64,000 nt of DNA, taken from the NCBI GenBank assembly GCA_034928535.1, contig JAYFOV010000020.1, forward strand, positions 14,728-78,727, given 5' to 3'. Made by a program: the position numbers and the translations under genes. The stretch is from CAXXOK01 sp001604115. Its GTDB lineage: Bacteria > Bacillota > Clostridia > Christensenellales > Aristaeellaceae. Positions 7,718 to 17,305 of the stretch are shown in pieces. The notes beneath the pieces were generated by a model, which was not told the origin of the DNA, did no database searches, and saw only the letters and a list, made by a program, of their open reading frames with translations. Each line of letters begins with the position of its first letter. Position 1 is the first letter of the stretch.

Positions 7718-8452
7718 TCAAACCTCCTTGGCCGTTGCCTGGGCAAAGGCATACGCGCCAATGCCCGCAGCCACCGCCAGGTTGAGTGAATCGATCGCGT
7801 CACTATGGGGGATGCGCACTGCCTGCCCCAGCGCTGCATACGTCGCATCCAGCCCGCTGCCCTCATTGCCGAACACCAGCGCATAGGGCATGCGCACTGC
7901 GCGCACCGCATCCGCAAGGCTCACGGAGCCATCCAGCATGAAGGGGTACAGGGCGTGCGCAGGATGTTCCGCGCGGTATGCGGCAAACGTATCATACTGC
8001 TTGACCCGCAAGGCAAACAGTGCGCCCATGGACGCGCGCACCACCTTGGGCTCAAACACATCCGCCGCCGGGCGGATGATGGCGATGTCCGCAAGGCCGA
8101 AGCCGAGCATCGTGCGCTGGATGGTGCCCAGATTGCCCTCATCCATCGGGTTGACCAGCACCACATGCGGGCGCTCCGGGCAAAGCGCGGCCTGCCATTT
8201 GTCAAACACCACAGCGGCAAAGCAATTCTGCTTGCCGCTCAGGCGTGCCAGTGCCTTCTCGGCAATCTCCTCCCGCACGCGGTGTTCCCGGCACAGGGCG
8301 CGCAGTTTTTCCACACCCTCGCCGCTGGCGCGCTCGCTGAGCAGCAGCCGCGTGGCACGCTCCGGCGCGGCCTGCATCAGCGCCAGGCTGGGAAACACCC
8401 CGGGCGCGTAGCTGTATGGCAGTTCTCCGGCATAGACTTTGAGCGGTGGCAT
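7718..8452 (-). CDS. TrmH/SpoU-family RNA 2'-O-ribose methyltransferase
   Basis: 244 aa with AAAGGAGG 7 bases before the ATG. The C-terminal ~150 residues are a SPOUT knotted methyltransferase: motif 1 NPMDEGNLGTIQRTM, motif 2 LVFGNEGSGL and motif 3 IPHSDAIDSLNLAVAAGIG, which forms the SAM-binding knot. The N-terminal ~90 residues are a substrate-binding extension of L30e-like size. It should methylate a ribose 2'-OH of tRNA or 23S rRNA using S-adenosylmethionine; the exact nucleotide cannot be told. It sits between the acetyltransferase and UPF0340 genes in the distal part of the smc-ftsY operon. Confidence 0.88.
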   Translation of the reverse strand: MPPLKVYAGELPYSYAPGVFPSLALMQAAPERATRLLLSERASGEGVEKLRALCREHRVREEIAEKALARLSGKQNCFAAVVFDKWQAALCPERPHVVLVNPMDEGNLGTIQRTMLGFGLADIAIIRPAADVFEPKVVRASMGALFALRVKQYDTFAAYRAEHPAHALYPFMLDGSVSLADAVRAVRMPYALVFGNEGSGLDATYAALGQAVRIPHSDAIDSLNLAVAAGIGAYAFAQATAKEV

Positions 8453-8624
8453 GGTCGGCCTCCTTTGCGTGATTCAGATTACCAGGCACTATGGCTGTGA
8501 TGTGCGGGTGCAGGCCATGCGCCGCCTTATGGGGCTTTGCCTTGGGAATGTTACAGCAAAAACCTGCCGTTTCACCGGCTCAGGCAGAAGCGCCGCGTGG
8601 GCACGGGGGTTTGCGCAGGGCGCA

Positions 8625-9230
8625 TCACCCTTTAACAGGCTTGGCTTGCTGGGCAAGAAACTCCTCGCGGGTCATGGAATAGCACACATCGTCCAGCACC
8701 GTGCCATCCGGCAGGCTGGTCGCCATGCGCAGCACGCCCTCCGGCGCAAAGCCGAGCTTCTTGATCACGCGCTTGCTGCGGGCGTTTTTGGGGAAATGAT
8801 ATACGGATACGATGGGGCAAGCCAGCTCCTCAAAGGCAAAGCGGAGCACCGCCAGCGCGGCTTCCGTGGCATAGCCCTGCCCCCAATACGGCTCCCCCAG
8901 CACATAGCCCAGCATGCGCACACCGGGCGCATCCCGCTTGGCATCCGCATGCAGGCCAATGGATCCGATCACCCGTCCGCTGCGCTTTTCCACGATCGCC
9001 CACACTTCGCCGCGGTCGATGAAAAGCTGCACCACACGGCGGCTATCCTCCATGGTCTTGTGCGGCGCCCAGCCCGCCATGGGGCCGACCTCCGGGCTTT
9101 GCGCATAGGCAAATACATCCACCGTATCATTCAGGTCAAACATGCGCAGCACCAAGCGCTCCGTTTGCAGCACCGGAAACGATGGCGCGGGTTGTGTTTT
9201 GGATTTTCTGATCCGTTTGAGCCAGTTCAT
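8625..9230 (-). CDS. GNAT acetyltransferase, RimJ/RimL type
   Basis: 201 aa, ATG at 9230 after AGGAGGGG. It carries the GNAT core: TERLVLRMFDLNDT at the beginning (typical of the RimL/Acetyltransf_3 group), GSIGLHADAK for strand 4, LGYVLGEPYWGQGYATEA as the acetyl-CoA pyrophosphate-binding motif A near residues 105-125, and a closing NARSKRVIKKLGF near 150. It probably N-acetylates a protein N-terminus or a small amine with acetyl-CoA. The substrate is unknown. The gene lies 172 bases after the SpoU gene start and 204 bases after DUF975, so it may be in the same transcription unit or have its own promoter. Confidence 0.85.
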   Translation of the reverse strand: MNWLKRIRKSKTQPAPSFPVLQTERLVLRMFDLNDTVDVFAYAQSPEVGPMAGWAPHKTMEDSRRVVQLFIDRGEVWAIVEKRSGRVIGSIGLHADAKRDAPGVRMLGYVLGEPYWGQGYATEAALAVLRFAFEELACPIVSVYHFPKNARSKRVIKKLGFAPEGVLRMATSLPDGTVLDDVCYSMTREEFLAQQAKPVKG

Positions 9231-9434
9231 GGCGCGTCCCCTCCTGATGAAATGTGATGCGGCATGCCGCTGCCGCCGGGTGGGCGCGCCGCCGCCCCTG
9301 AAGGGCGATCGGTGTATAGGATCCCCGCTGCACAGCCATGCCTGCCGGGCGCGGTGTGCGCAGTGAGCAAAAGCCCGTGGGTTGTGCCGCCGTCCTGGCC
9401 GCCCTGCGGATGGCTGGGGCTGCCCTGTGTAGTA

Positions 9435-10352
9435 TTATTCCCCGTCGGTGGGGTCGCTGTCCCGGTCGCCCTGCGGATCGGCGGGCGCATCCCCGCCTTG
9501 CGGGTCGGATGGCGCGGCATCATCCTGCGGGGCATTGTCGGTCGGGGGCTCATCATTGCCAAACGGCCGGCGGTTCACGCTGCCGCCATAGGTGCGCAGC
9601 CACATGGCGGCATCCTCCTGCGCTTTTTGCATGCCGTCCGGTGCGGCGGCGGCCAGATAGAAGCCCGCCACCGATGCGTTGAGGTACGTGGCCATTGCCA
9701 GTTGAATGAACTGCGAGGCCACCAGCGCGATGACCGGGCTCATGCCCGCCAGCAGCATCTCCACCAACATTGCGGCAAACAGCCACACCACAAAGCTCAG
9801 CTGCAACATGAACATGCTCAGCTTCTGGTGCTGCATGGCCTGCTTGCTTTTGCGCAGCGCCTCCAGCACGCCCAGGCTGGGATCCTCCGCCAGGTACAGC
9901 GGCGCAAGCGAGTAGCGCATGGCCGCCATGATGCCCGGCACGACCAGCAGCAGCGACCACAGAAAGGTTTTCACATAGATGAGCAGGTACAGCGCCAGCG
10001 CCTTGAAAAAAACGCCCATGCGGGCAAACAGCCCCGCAAAGCCAGGCTCGCGCCCATGCAGCCGCTCCAAAAAGTAATGGTTGCACCCCAGCGAGAGCAC
10101 CGGCGTGAGCACCAGCGACAGCCCGCCCAGCAGCCCCATGAGCATCCATGTTTGCGCAGGCACGGCGGCTACGGCGGCCTGCGCCGCCTCCAGGCTGAGC
10201 ATGCGGCTCACGTCCGGCAGCTGTGTGGCTTGAAACACCTGCACCACCGTATAGGGCAGCGAGGCAAAAAAGCTGACCAGCAGCGCGGTTTGCCAGTTGC
10301 CTTTGAGCGCGCGCAGCGCGCGGGTCTTGAACACATAAGGGGATATGATCAT
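9435..10352 (-). CDS. DUF975-family integral membrane protein
   Basis: 305 aa, start at ATG 10352 after GGGAGGG; the open frame upstream of it is Gly/Pro-rich shadow sequence. The N-terminal 'ALKGNW' element just after the start is the hallmark of DUF975 proteins, followed by about six hydrophobic segments up to residue ~235. The last ~45 residues are acidic and Pro/Asp/Gly-rich (PQGGDAPADPQGDRDSD), probably a disordered cytosolic tail. Function of the family is unknown. It follows ftsY by 107 bases in the same orientation. Confidence 0.75.
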   Translation of the reverse strand: MIISPYVFKTRALRALKGNWQTALLVSFFASLPYTVVQVFQATQLPDVSRMLSLEAAQAAVAAVPAQTWMLMGLLGGLSLVLTPVLSLGCNHYFLERLHGREPGFAGLFARMGVFFKALALYLLIYVKTFLWSLLLVVPGIMAAMRYSLAPLYLAEDPSLGVLEALRKSKQAMQHQKLSMFMLQLSFVVWLFAAMLVEMLLAGMSPVIALVASQFIQLAMATYLNASVAGFYLAAAAPDGMQKAQEDAAMWLRTYGGSVNRRPFGNDEPPTDNAPQDDAAPSDPQGGDAPADPQGDRDSDPTDGE

Positions 10353-10459
10353 GCTATGCCCTCCCTGCCCTTGGGCAGCCATGCCGGATGGCGCGCCCAC
10401 AGGCCCTGTCGGTGCGGCGGCGGGCATGCCCGCCAGCCTGGTTACGCCCCGGCGGCATG

Positions 10460-11365
10460 TCAGTCAAAAAGCGCGGCCACATACTCCTTGGCGTTGAAAC
10501 TCTGCAGATCGTCAATGCCCTCGCCCACGCCAACATACATCACAGGGACCTTGAGCTCCCGGATGATGGGGAAAATGACCCCGCCCTTGGCGGTACCGTC
10601 CAGCTTTGTGAGCACGATGCCATTCACGCCCGCCACCTCGCTGAAGGCCTTGGCCTGCTGCAGGCCGTTCTGGCCGGTGGTGGCATCCACCACCAAAAGG
10701 CAGCGCACCGTCGCATCCGGGTACTCCCGGTCGATCACGCGGCGCATCTTCTCCATCTCATCCATCAGGTTTTTCTTGTTGTGCAGGCGGCCGGCCGTAT
10801 CCACAATGAGCAGATCGGCATGGCGCGCCTTGGCGGCCTGCACCGCATCAAACACCACACCGGCGGGATCCGCGCCCTCCTGGTGGCGCACCAGCGGCAC
10901 CTTGGCACGCTCCGCCCAGATGGCCAGCTGATCCGCCGCGGCGGCGCGGAAGGTATCGGCCGCGCACAGCATGATGGTGCGCCCCAACCCCTGAAAGCGC
11001 AGCGCCAGCTTACCGATGGTGGTGGTTTTGCCCACCCCGTTCACGCCTACCATCAGGATGACCATCGGCCATTTGAGGGGCATTTTTTCCACATCCAGCA
11101 TGTCGGTCAAAATCTCCTGGAGCATCGCGCGGCAGCGTGCGGTTTCCTTGACGCCCTCCGCCTTGACCTTGGCGCGCAGGCGCGTGAGCGCTTCCTCCGC
11201 ACAGGCGCTGCCCATGTCCGACAGGATGAGCGCATCCATCAGGCTATCGAAAAAATCCTCATCGACGGCGCGGTGGTCGGCCACCGCATCATCCACCATG
11301 CCGCTCAAGTTCTGGCGGCTTTTGAAAAGCCCTTCGCGGAGCCGGGTCAAAAATCCATCGGCCAT
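10460..11365 (-). CDS. ftsY: Signal recognition particle receptor FtsY
   Basis: 301 aa. An N domain (about 1-95) of four helices is followed by the GTPase G domain: G1 GVNGVGKTTT (107-116), DTFRAAAADQL (137-147), G3 DTAGR (189-193) and G4 TKLDGTAKGG near 254. There is no long acidic A domain, so this is the short Gram-positive form that docks on the membrane through its N-terminal helix. It binds the Ffh-4.5S RNA-ribosome complex and releases it to SecYEG on GTP hydrolysis. RBS AAAGGAGG precedes the ATG. It lies directly after smc (80 bases), as in many Firmicutes, but ffh does not follow here; DUF975 does. Confidence 0.97.
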   Translation of the reverse strand: MADGFLTRLREGLFKSRQNLSGMVDDAVADHRAVDEDFFDSLMDALILSDMGSACAEEALTRLRAKVKAEGVKETARCRAMLQEILTDMLDVEKMPLKWPMVILMVGVNGVGKTTTIGKLALRFQGLGRTIMLCAADTFRAAAADQLAIWAERAKVPLVRHQEGADPAGVVFDAVQAAKARHADLLIVDTAGRLHNKKNLMDEMEKMRRVIDREYPDATVRCLLVVDATTGQNGLQQAKAFSEVAGVNGIVLTKLDGTAKGGVIFPIIRELKVPVMYVGVGEGIDDLQSFNAKEYVAALFD

Positions 11366-11444
11366 TGGGGGTACGCCTCCTTTGCGTTGTCAAAACGGAT
11401 TGGCGTGGGCGCGCGGCGCATGCGCCGTGCCGCCCATCGGCATG

Positions 11445-14400
11445 TCAGTCAAAATCCTGCAGGCTCACGCTCACCATGGAGCTCACGCCCCGCTCCTCCA
11501 TGGCAACGCCAAAGAGGGTATCGCACCGCTCCATGGTGCCCTTGCGGTGGGTGACCACCACAAACTGCGTCCCCTGCGAAAACTCCTTGAGGTAATCGGC
11601 AAAATAGGTGATGTTCGCCTCGTCCAGCGCGGCCTCGATTTCATCGAGGATGCAAAAGGGTGTGGGCTTGAGCTTGAGCATGGCAAACAGGATGGCGATG
11701 GCTGTGAGCGCTCGCTCCCCGCCCGAAAACAGGCTGAGGATCTGGCGCTTCTTGCCCGGCGGCTGCACGATGATCTCAATGCCGCAGTTGAGCGGATCCT
11801 CCGGGTCGGACAGGCGCACTTCCCCATGCCCGCCGCCAAACAGCCGCACAAACGTCTGCTCAAAAAACCCCTGCAAGAGGGCAAACTGCCCCACAAACAC
11901 CGTGCGCATGTGGGAAAGCAGGCTCTGGATCAGCGTGGCCAGATCGCCCTTGGCACGGGTCAGATCGTCCCGCTGGGCGGTCAGCTCGGTGGCGCGCTCA
12001 TGCAGCTTGGCATATTCCTCAATGGCGGCCACGTTCACGTTGCCCATGCGCTTGATGCGTTCCCGGATCTCTGTGGCACGCGCCTCCGCTTGGTTTTCGG
12101 CAAAGCCCATGGGTAGGGCGGTGCTGGCGGCTTCCAGGGCGCCGGGCTCGTCCGGGGTGGGCGGCTCGCCCGCCGGATCCGGGGTAGCGGCCTGCGCCGC
12201 AGCATCCCGCTGCCTTAGTAAAACATATTCGGCATGCTGCTCCTGCGCCCCTGCATAGGTGAGCTCATACGTATCCCACAGGCGGTCGTTCAGCTGCGCC
12301 ATATCCGCCTTGACGCGGGATAGGTTCATCTCCTGGCGGTGCAGGCGGTCGGTGGTTTTCTCATGCAGGGCTCGTGTGGCTTCGATCTCGCTTTGCAGGT
12401 CCTTGAAGGCCTGCTGCGCCTGCGCGCGGCTGCCCTCGGTGGCCTCCACGTGCGCCTTGGCGCGCGCCAGCGCGGCCTCGGCCTGCGTTACGGCTTCGGC
12501 AGCCGCGGCGCGCTGCTGCTCGGCGGCGGCCAGATCCGCCAGCACGGCCTCACGGCGGGCGGCTACGGCGTCCATTTCCTGATGGCAGGTCTGCTGATCC
12601 CCCACCAACCGGCGCTGATCGTGCCGGATGCGCTCGCAGTTATGCTCCGCCTCCTTCAAGGCAAGCATGGCCTGCGTGTGCGCCTGCTGGGCGGCCTCCC
12701 GCTCCCGGCGGGCAGCTTCCAGCTGCATGGTGAGCGTTTCGGTTTTGCCCTTCATTGCCTGGGCATCGGTCTCCTCGCGGCCGCTCTGCTCCTGGATGCG
12801 CGCCAGCTCCGCCGTCACGCCCTGGATGCCCTCCTCCAGCTGCTCCACAGCCTGGCGCATGCCCTCGGTTGCCTGGCGGTGGTCGCCCAGCTCGCTTTGG
12901 GCAGTGCGCTGGCGCTCGGTGTCCCGTACCACAGCGATTTCCTGCTGCTGAAACGCTTCCCGCGCCGCGATGCGCCGCTCGCGCAGCGCCTGACGCTCCG
13001 CCTGCATGGCGGCCAGCTGATCCGACAGCGCCGTGGCATTGATGCGCTGCGTGGCCAGGGCTGCCTCCAGCTCCTTGATTTCCCGCTCGCGCCCCAGCAA
13101 ATTTTGCGCCTTTTGCTGGATGCTGCCGCCTGTCATGCTGCCGCCGGAGTGCATCACATCGCCTGCCAGCGTGACCAGCCGGAACGCCTGCCCGCCCGCC
13201 CGCATGATGGCAATGCCGCTTTCCAGATCCTCGGCGATCACGGTGCGTCCCAGCAGGCTTTCCATCACAGGACGGTAGCGGGCGTCAAACCCACACAGCT
13301 CGCTGGCCACGCCCACACAACCGGGCATGGCGAGCACGCGCCGCTCGTTTTGCGTGAGTGTGCGCGGGTGCATGGCGCTGAGCGGCAAAAAGGTGGCGCG
13401 CCCCAGCCGGTTGCTGCGCAGGTGGTCGATCAGGGTTTTGGCATCCTGCTCGGTCTGGGTCACGATGTTCTGCATCGCGCCGCCCAGCGCCATGTCCAGC
13501 GCAGTTTCATACTCCTTGGGCACAGTGAGCAGCATGGCCACCACATCGTGCACCCCGGCCATGCCCTGCCTGCGCGCATGCGTGAGTGCCTGGCGCACCG
13601 GGTATTGGTAGCCCTCGTAGCCCTCCTGAAGCTCCCGCAGGGTGGCCAGGCGCGTTTCGCTGCCGCGCAGGGCTTGCAGCAACGCCTGCTCCTCCGCCTG
13701 GGTTTGCTGCAAAGCCTCTGCCAGCGATTGGGCGCGCTGCTCCAGCGCGGCGGCTTCGGCGCGGCGGGTCTCAAACAGCGCCAGCTCCCCGGCCAGCGCG
13801 TGTTTGGCCGCGTCCAGCGCGGCTTGCAGGGTCTGCTCTTTTTCGTTGGCGCCTTCCAGCGCCTCGGCCAGCTCCGCGCGGCGCGCGGTCATGGTGCTGA
13901 GCATGGCGCTCTGGCGTGCGTGCGCGGTGCGCACATCCTGCATGCGGTTCATCCGGTCGATGATCGCGCTCTTGTGGGTGGAAAGATCCTCCTCCCAGCG
14001 GGCGGCAGCCTGAGCGGCAGCTTCATGGGCTTGCTCCCGCACGGCCAGCTCCGCTTCCGCGGCGGCGCGCTGCGCATCCGCTTCGGCCAGCCCGCCGTCG
14101 GATTCGGTCATGGTAGCCTGGATCAGCTTCAGGCGGGAGCGCAGGGCGTTGCCCTCGGCCTCCAGCCGCTGCAAGGCCTCCTGCCCGGAGGTCAGGCGGT
14201 TTTCCACCTGCTGAGCCTGCTCCCGCGCGCGGTGCAGCGCATCGCTGCGTGCCAGCAGCGCTGCGTTGGCCTCCGCAAGCGCCTGTTGCAGCTGCTCCAG
14301 CCCCGCATCCTGCCTGTCCCGCTCGGCCAGCAGCGCCCCCAGCGTGCTCTCCAGCTCCACCAGCTGATCCTGAACAGCCAGCAAAGCATCCTCCATGGCG

Positions 14401-15125
14401 TTGCTGCGGGTTTGAAGCCGCCCGTAGCGCAGGAGGTACAGCTCCACATCCAGCTCCCGAAGGGTTTCGGACAGCGCCAAATACTCCTTGGCGACCTCGG
14501 CCTGCTTTTCCAGCGGCACAAGCTGGCGGTTTAGCTCCTCCAGCACATCCTCCACGCGCACCAGGTTTTCATCGGCGCGCTTGAGGCGCTGCTCGGCCTC
14601 CTCCTTGCGGGCGCGAAACCGGCTGATGCCCGCCGCCTCCTCAAAGACGGCGCGGCGATCCTCGCTGCGCTGGGAGAGGATCTCGTCGATGCGCCCCTGC
14701 CCGATGATGGAGTAACCTTCCTTGCCCACGCCGGTATCGCGGAACAGATCCACCACATCTTTCAGGCGACAGGCGGATCCGTTCATTAAATATTCGCTTT
14801 CGCCGCTGCGGTAAACCCGGCGGGTGATGCTCACCTCGGCAAAATCCACCGGCAGCTCATGATCGGTGTTGTCAAAGACGAGTGTCACCTCGCAGTAGTT
14901 CATGGCCTTGCGCATCTCGGTACCGTTGAAGATCACATCCGCCATGCTGTTGCCGCGCAGGGTCTTGGCGCTCTGCTCGCCCAGCACCCAGCGCACCGCA
15001 TCGCTGATATTGCTCTTGCCGCTGCCGTTGGGGCCCACGATGCCCGTCACGTTTTGCGGGAAAACGATCTCCGTGCGCTTGGCAAACGATTTGAAACCAT
15101 AGATTTCCAGTTTGCTAAGCCGCAT
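11445..15125 (-). CDS. smc: Chromosome segregation protein SMC
   Basis: 1226 aa. Walker A GPNGSGKSN (31-39) follows the N-terminal KLEIYGFKSFA. Two long coiled-coil arms, extremely rich in Ala, Glu, Gln and Arg, flank a hinge around residues 510-660 (EGYQYPVRQAL, GGSMTGGS). The C-terminal head has the ABC signature LSLFSGGERALTAIA and Walker B PFCILDEIEAALDEAN. It forms the ATP-driven dimer that, with ScpA/ScpB, compacts and separates sister chromosomes. A Pro/Ala-rich insertion near residue 990 (DPAGEPPTPDEPGAL) is unusual. The gene is 11 bases after rnc. Long open frames on the opposite strand are GC-skewed shadows. Confidence 0.98.
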   Translation of the reverse strand: MRLSKLEIYGFKSFAKRTEIVFPQNVTGIVGPNGSGKSNISDAVRWVLGEQSAKTLRGNSMADVIFNGTEMRKAMNYCEVTLVFDNTDHELPVDFAEVSITRRVYRSGESEYLMNGSACRLKDVVDLFRDTGVGKEGYSIIGQGRIDEILSQRSEDRRAVFEEAAGISRFRARKEEAEQRLKRADENLVRVEDVLEELNRQLVPLEKQAEVAKEYLALSETLRELDVELYLLRYGRLQTRSNAMEDALLAVQDQLVELESTLGALLAERDRQDAGLEQLQQALAEANAALLARSDALHRAREQAQQVENRLTSGQEALQRLEAEGNALRSRLKLIQATMTESDGGLAEADAQRAAAEAELAVREQAHEAAAQAAARWEEDLSTHKSAIIDRMNRMQDVRTAHARQSAMLSTMTARRAELAEALEGANEKEQTLQAALDAAKHALAGELALFETRRAEAAALEQRAQSLAEALQQTQAEEQALLQALRGSETRLATLRELQEGYEGYQYPVRQALTHARRQGMAGVHDVVAMLLTVPKEYETALDMALGGAMQNIVTQTEQDAKTLIDHLRSNRLGRATFLPLSAMHPRTLTQNERRVLAMPGCVGVASELCGFDARYRPVMESLLGRTVIAEDLESGIAIMRAGGQAFRLVTLAGDVMHSGGSMTGGSIQQKAQNLLGREREIKELEAALATQRINATALSDQLAAMQAERQALRERRIAAREAFQQQEIAVVRDTERQRTAQSELGDHRQATEGMRQAVEQLEEGIQGVTAELARIQEQSGREETDAQAMKGKTETLTMQLEAARREREAAQQAHTQAMLALKEAEHNCERIRHDQRRLVGDQQTCHQEMDAVAARREAVLADLAAAEQQRAAAAEAVTQAEAALARAKAHVEATEGSRAQAQQAFKDLQSEIEATRALHEKTTDRLHRQEMNLSRVKADMAQLNDRLWDTYELTYAGAQEQHAEYVLLRQRDAAAQAATPDPAGEPPTPDEPGALEAASTALPMGFAENQAEARATEIRERIKRMGNVNVAAIEEYAKLHERATELTAQRDDLTRAKGDLATLIQSLLSHMRTVFVGQFALLQGFFEQTFVRLFGGGHGEVRLSDPEDPLNCGIEIIVQPPGKKRQILSLFSGGERALTAIAILFAMLKLKPTPFCILDEIEAALDEANITYFADYLKEFSQGTQFVVVTHRKGTMERCDTLFGVAMEERGVSSMVSVSLQDFD

Positions 15126-15136
15126 CCTCTTCCCCC

Positions 15137-15802
15137 TTACGCCTGCTCGGCATCAATGATCTCCAGCGCCGCGCGCGCGGCGGCCTGCTCTGCAGCCTTT
15201 TTGGTAGCGCCCTCGCCCCTGGCGATGGCATTGCCGCCGATGCTCACCTCGCACTGGAAGCGCCGGTCATGCGCGGGGCCGGTTTCGGACAGCACCGCAT
15301 ACTCCGGCAAGCCCAGCTCATGCGCCTGGGAATAAGTCTGCAAAAGCCCCTTATCGTCCCGGCCACGGCGGGCGGAGAGCGCCTCCTCATCGCTGTAGAG
15401 GCGATGGATGAGCGCCTGAGCGGCCTGCATGCCGCCGTCCAGATACACCGCGGCGATGATGGCCTCCATGGCATCGGCCAGGATGCTGGGTTTTTCCCGC
15501 CCCAAAGTGCTTTCCTCGCCATGCCCCATGCGCAGCGCGCGCCCCACGCCCAGCTCCCGCGCCAGGTGGCAGAGCGTTTCCTCGCACACCAGGGTGGCGC
15601 GGCGGGCGGTCAGCTCGCCTTCATGGCGGTCGGCATATTTGCGGTAGAGCATATCGCTGATGGTAAAGCCCAGCACAGAATCGCCCAGAAACTCCAGGCG
15701 CTGGTTATCGGCCTCCTCCTTGGTGGAGGGATGGGTGAGCGCCAAACGCAGCAGGGCGGCATCATGAAAACGGTACTGGAGGGCGGCCTGGAGGGTGCGC
15801 AT
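15137..15802 (-). CDS. rnc: Ribonuclease III
   Basis: 221 aa starting at ATG 15802 after AAGGAG; the open frame further upstream lacks a ribosome site. The RNase III signature NQRLEFLGDSVL (33-44) holds catalytic E37 and D41, and ILADAMEAIIAAVYLDGG near 107-124 supplies the remaining acidic metal ligands. A double-stranded RNA-binding domain (about 150-221, ending GEGATKKAAEQAAARAAL) closes the protein. It cleaves double-stranded RNA in rRNA processing and mRNA decay. It lies between acpP and smc, the conserved Firmicutes order. Confidence 0.97.
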   Translation of the reverse strand: MRTLQAALQYRFHDAALLRLALTHPSTKEEADNQRLEFLGDSVLGFTISDMLYRKYADRHEGELTARRATLVCEETLCHLARELGVGRALRMGHGEESTLGREKPSILADAMEAIIAAVYLDGGMQAAQALIHRLYSDEEALSARRGRDDKGLLQTYSQAHELGLPEYAVLSETGPAHDRRFQCEVSIGGNAIARGEGATKKAAEQAAARAALEIIDAEQA

Positions 15803-15993
15803 GGGTATGATCTCCTTTATGATGGCGTGGGGGGAAACAGCGGTGCGCCGGGATGAAAGAAGGCGCTGAAAGGTCAGCGCCAGGGAGGGCGGAACCATGG
15901 GGGAAGCCTGGGCTTGCCCATTTGCCGGGACGCAGCTACGCGCGGGTATTGCCAAACCGGCAAAACCCGCGGCGAAGGCGCAACAAAAAATGC

Positions 15994-16221
15994 TTACTTG
16001 TGAGCCTGGATGTAGTTTACCACATCACCGACGGTCTTGAGGTTCAGGATCACTTCATCTTCCACCTCGACCTCAAATTGCTGCTCCAGCTCCAAAATCA
16101 TGACCATCACGTTGGCGCTGTCCGCCTTGAGATCTTCCACCAAGCGGCTTTCAGGGGTGATGCTGGCGGCATCCACCTGTAGCTGGGATGCGATCATATC
16201 GCGTACTTGTTCAAAAACCAT
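15994..16221 (-). CDS. acpP: Acyl carrier protein with a divergent DSA(N) site
   Basis: 75 aa, ATG at 16221 after AAAGGAGGA. The helical, acidic ACP fold is plain (ITPESRLVEDLKADS, then LELEQQFEVEVEDE). Ser35 should carry the 4'-phosphopantetheine arm. The usual D-S-L-D motif reads D-S-A-N, changing the conserved Leu and Asp that help contact partner enzymes. It carries growing acyl chains for fatty-acid synthesis and donates them through PlsX. It sits between plsX and rnc, the normal place for the housekeeping ACP, so it is called acpP despite the altered motif; a dedicated ACP for another pathway is a lesser possibility. Confidence 0.9.
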   Translation of the reverse strand: MVFEQVRDMIASQLQVDAASITPESRLVEDLKADSANVMVMILELEQQFEVEVEDEVILNLKTVGDVVNYIQAHK

Positions 16222-16262
16222 GATGATTCCTCCTTTATGATTGCTCCTGGACGGCGGTATGC

Positions 16263-17291
16263 TCATTCTGCGGGCGCCGCTTGCGGCTCCGCAGACACCA
16301 GGCGTGCTTCGATCTTGCCCACCACATCGGCGGTGACCATATCCACCGCCTGGCGGATGGCGCAGGCGATGGCGTGCGCATTGCTGGAACCGTGCGCTTT
16401 GACCACGTTGCCGCTCACGCCCAGCAAGGGCGCGCCGCCAACCTCGGTATAGTCCATGGTCTTTTTGACGCGCTTGAAGGCGGGTTTGGCCAGCAGGCCG
16501 CCCAACTTGCCGCGCACATCCGCGGTGATTTCCTGTTTGATGATGCCCATGAGCGTGCCGGCGACCCCCTCCATGAACTTGAGGATCACATTGCCCACAA
16601 AGCCGTCGCACACGACCACATCGGCCACATCGCCGGTGATGTCGCGGCCTTCTACATTGCCAATAAAGTTGAGCCCGCTCTCGGCCAGCAGCTCATAGGC
16701 CGCCTTGGTGAGCGCGCAGCCCTTCTCGCTCTCGGCGCCGTTGTTCACCAGGCCGATGCGCGGGTTTTGGATGCCGCGCATGCCCTGCATGTAGGCGTTG
16801 CCCATGAGCGCGAACTGCGCCAGATACTCCGGGCGGCAATCCACATTGGCGCCGCAATCGATCAGCAGAAAAAAGTCCTTGCCGTTGGGCAGCAGGGGCG
16901 CCAGCGCCGGGCGCTCGATGCCCTTGATGCGCCCCAGGCGAAACATCCCGCCTGCCAGCACCGCGCCGGTGGAGCCCGCGCTCACAAACGCATCCACCTG
17001 CCGGTCGCGCAGCTTGAGCATACCATCGACTATGGCGCTGCCCTTTTTCTTGCGCACGGCCATCACGGGGCTTTCGTCATTGGTGATGACCTCCGGGCAA
17101 TCGGTGAAGGTCACACGCTGGCGCAGGGCTGGCGCATCCGCAAACACACGGTCCGCCTCGGCGGTCACGAGGTCCAGGGGGCCGGCCAGCTCCAGGTGCA
17201 GCTGCGCAAAACGCTCCAGCGCCTCGCGTGCGCCCGCCACGGTAGCCGCGGGGGCATGGTCGCCGCCCATCACATCCAAATAGATCTTCAT
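16263..17291 (-). CDS. plsX: Phosphate acyltransferase PlsX
   Basis: 342 aa, ATG after GGAGGAAACGC. The opening MKIYLDVMGGDHAPAA, ITNDESPVMAVRKKKGSAIVDG, FVSAGSTGAVLAGG and SEKGCALTKAAYELL are strongly conserved PlsX segments. It converts acyl-ACP and phosphate to acyl-phosphate, the substrate of PlsY in phosphatidic-acid synthesis; a peripheral membrane enzyme. It is 14 bases downstream of the giant propeller gene and 41 bases upstream of acpP, so all three are probably one transcript. Confidence 0.96.
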   Translation of the reverse strand: MKIYLDVMGGDHAPAATVAGAREALERFAQLHLELAGPLDLVTAEADRVFADAPALRQRVTFTDCPEVITNDESPVMAVRKKKGSAIVDGMLKLRDRQVDAFVSAGSTGAVLAGGMFRLGRIKGIERPALAPLLPNGKDFFLLIDCGANVDCRPEYLAQFALMGNAYMQGMRGIQNPRIGLVNNGAESEKGCALTKAAYELLAESGLNFIGNVEGRDITGDVADVVVCDGFVGNVILKFMEGVAGTLMGIIKQEITADVRGKLGGLLAKPAFKRVKKTMDYTEVGGAPLLGVSGNVVKAHGSSNAHAIACAIRQAVDMVTADVVGKIEARLVSAEPQAAPAE

Positions 17292-17305
17292 GCGTTTCCT
17301 CCGCT

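Noticed and set aside
6819..7886. 355-codon plus-strand frame
   Set aside because: Begins in the R1 repeat and continues antisense to the UPF0340 and SpoU genes.
12339..14534. 731-codon plus-strand frame inside smc
   Set aside because: Shadow of the SMC coiled-coil coding sequence.
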